Shown piece by piece: positions 62,912 through 64,000 of a DNA stretch of 64,000 bases (positions are counted from its first letter, which is position 1; each line of letters opens with the position of its first letter). The DNA is from GCA-2728135 sp002728135. Its GTDB lineage: Bacteria; Pseudomonadota; Alphaproteobacteria; UBA828. Both the position numbers and the translations under genes were made by a program. The stretch is from assembly GCA_963997635.1 (NCBI GenBank), contig CAXEND010000002.1, forward strand, positions 1-64,000, written 5' to 3'. A model generated the notes under the pieces. The model saw nothing but the letters and a program-made list of their open reading frames with translations. It did not search any database and was not told where the DNA came from.

Positions 62912-64000
62912 ATGCCCCAAACAGAGGGGATACAAAACACAACCTTGTTTATAGACTCAGTGTCTATAAAAGATAATTGGCAAACTTTGAATTTAAAAAG
63001 TATGCCAGCTGCTACTGCTGCGGTTGTAAAGTCTGACGCATATGGTCTTGGTGCAAATAAAATTATTCCTCTATTAATTACAGTTGGTTGTAATACATTT
63101 TTTGTGGCAACAATAGAGGAGGCTCTTAATGCAAGATACTTAACTAAACAAGCAGAAGTTTATGTGCTTTTCGGGAATAATACATTAGAAGAAGCAGAAG
63201 TATGTCTGGAGAATAATATAACACCCGTCCTAAACCACTTAGGGCAGATCGAAATCTGGCGTAAAGCCTTAAAAATAAACAATGAAGCACGATTAGAAAC
63301 CAAAAAATCAAAGGCTTGGCTTCATTTTGATACTGGGATGACAAGACTAGGTATACCAAAACAGGAATTAGAAAAAATTAGGAATAATCCAACAATTGTT
63401 AATAACCTAAATATTTCTGGTATAATGAGTCACCTTGCTTGTTCTGACATTGTTAACCACTCGACAAATTATGAACAGCTAACTCACTTTAATCACTTAA
63501 GATTATGGATGAATACACAATTTGATACTTATTTAAATTGGAGCTTAGCCAATTCTTCTGGAATATTTCTTGGTAAAGAGTATCACTTCGATATTACTAG
63601 ACCTGGAGCATCAATATACGGTATTAATCCACAGCTAGATCAAAAAAATATAATGAAAGATGTTGTTCGTTTACAAGCAAAAATACTCCAAGTACAACGC
63701 GTTGACACTAATCAGACCGTTGGTTATGGTGGAACCTACACGGTTAAAAAACCCGGAAGAATTGCCACTATAGGATTAGGTTACGCTGACGGGTATTTTA
63801 GGGCAGCCAGTGGTTCTGCCCAAGTCTATATTAGAGATTTTCGTATACCAGTTGTTGGCCGTATTTCGATGGATTTAATCACATTAGACATAACAGATGT
63901 TCCAGAGAAAGACTCTCATGTAGGGTCAATTGTTGATGTTATTGGCCCTAATTATTCTGTCGACAAGTTAGCCCAAGACTCGGGAACAATCGGATACGAG
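62912..64000 (+). CDS. alr: Alanine racemase (3' end beyond window)
   Basis: 363 codons are visible and open to the window edge, with the end cut at codon GAG in GTIGYE. The PLP lysine is K40 in AAVVKSDAYGLGA. GGTYTV with the catalytic-region tyrosine (VGYGGTYTV) and the C-terminal GRISMDLITLDITDVP block confirm the family. Only the last dozen or so residues are missing. It makes D-alanine for peptidoglycan. It begins 19 bases after the dnaB stop. Confidence 0.94.
   Translation, partial: MPQTEGIQNTTLFIDSVSIKDNWQTLNLKSMPAATAAVVKSDAYGLGANKIIPLLITVGCNTFFVATIEEALNARYLTKQAEVYVLFGNNTLEEAEVCLENNITPVLNHLGQIEIWRKALKINNEARLETKKSKAWLHFDTGMTRLGIPKQELEKIRNNPTIVNNLNISGIMSHLACSDIVNHSTNYEQLTHFNHLRLWMNTQFDTYLNWSLANSSGIFLGKEYHFDITRPGASIYGINPQLDQKNIMKDVVRLQAKILQVQRVDTNQTVGYGGTYTVKKPGRIATIGLGYADGYFRAASGSAQVYIRDFRIPVVGRISMDLITLDITDVPEKDSHVGSIVDVIGPNYSVDKLAQDSGTIGYE

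Noticed and set aside
1..64000. tRNA genes, CRISPR arrays, insertion sequences or prophage
   Set aside because: I read the gaps for T-loop-like sequences, spaced repeats and transposase-like frames and found none.

Overview
The window is chromosomal DNA from an AT-rich alphaproteobacterium, probably free-living and aerobic. A marine lineage of the SAR116 / Rhodospirillales-like kind is an inference from low GC, short intergenic gaps and gene content; no rRNA is present to place it. The alphaproteobacterial signature is the gene order: pepA / lptF-lptG-lptD-surA-rsmA, then gmk-yicC, mltG-fabF-acpP-fabG-fabD, then rpsF-rpsR-DUF2232-rplI, dnaB and alr. ruvX divergent from gatCAB, and pyrB-pyrC-plsY-topA, fit the same group. 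I see no tRNA, rRNA, insertion sequence, prophage or CRISPR array, and no gene-free stretch longer than 300 bases.

Layout. Positions 1-22200 are an accessory, mostly minus-strand catabolic region. It holds a small membrane protein, YbaK, a glutathione transferase, malonyl-CoA synthetase (MatB), a creatininase-family amidohydrolase and a CoxG-like protein. These are followed by a compact overlapping operon, hyuA-hyuB-FAD subunit-FeS subunit-molybdopterin subunit. Next come an SDR, a GMC oxidoreductase, a cation efflux protein, a XRE-cupin regulator, a lambda-crystallin-type dehydrogenase, a CobW GTPase with a small CxxC-start protein, a NodB-type deacetylase and an MFS transporter. Positions 22200-33400 are core genes: gatCAB, ruvX, a DMT exporter, pyrB, pyrC, plsY, topA, a small protein and rpmG (55 aa). 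Positions 33400-37850 are a smaller accessory cluster (D-2-hydroxyacid dehydrogenase, RidA, TPP enzyme, FemAB-like protein). Positions 37850-64000 are core: clpA-clpS, ndk, pepA, the LPS-transport and outer-membrane genes, fatty-acid synthesis, the rpsF operon, a CFA-type methyltransferase, dnaB and the first 363 codons of alr, cut by the window edge.

How the genes work together. In the accessory region a molybdenum hydroxylase, an ATP-dependent hydantoinase/oxoprolinase pair, an amidohydrolase and a malonyl-CoA synthetase lie close together. This suggests oxidation and ring opening of an N-heterocycle with a C3 diacid fed to CoA metabolism; the oxidative pyrimidine (barbiturate-malonate) route is one candidate. 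That is inference; each family assignment is firmer than the pathway. The most unusual points are the altered metal-site motif of the creatininase homologue, the CobW / CxxC-start protein / deacetylase module, the palindromes upstream of acpP and of the XRE-cupin gene, the disordered tails on three ribosomal proteins of one operon, and the absence of pdxA, dprA and rnr from places where alphaproteobacteria often keep them.
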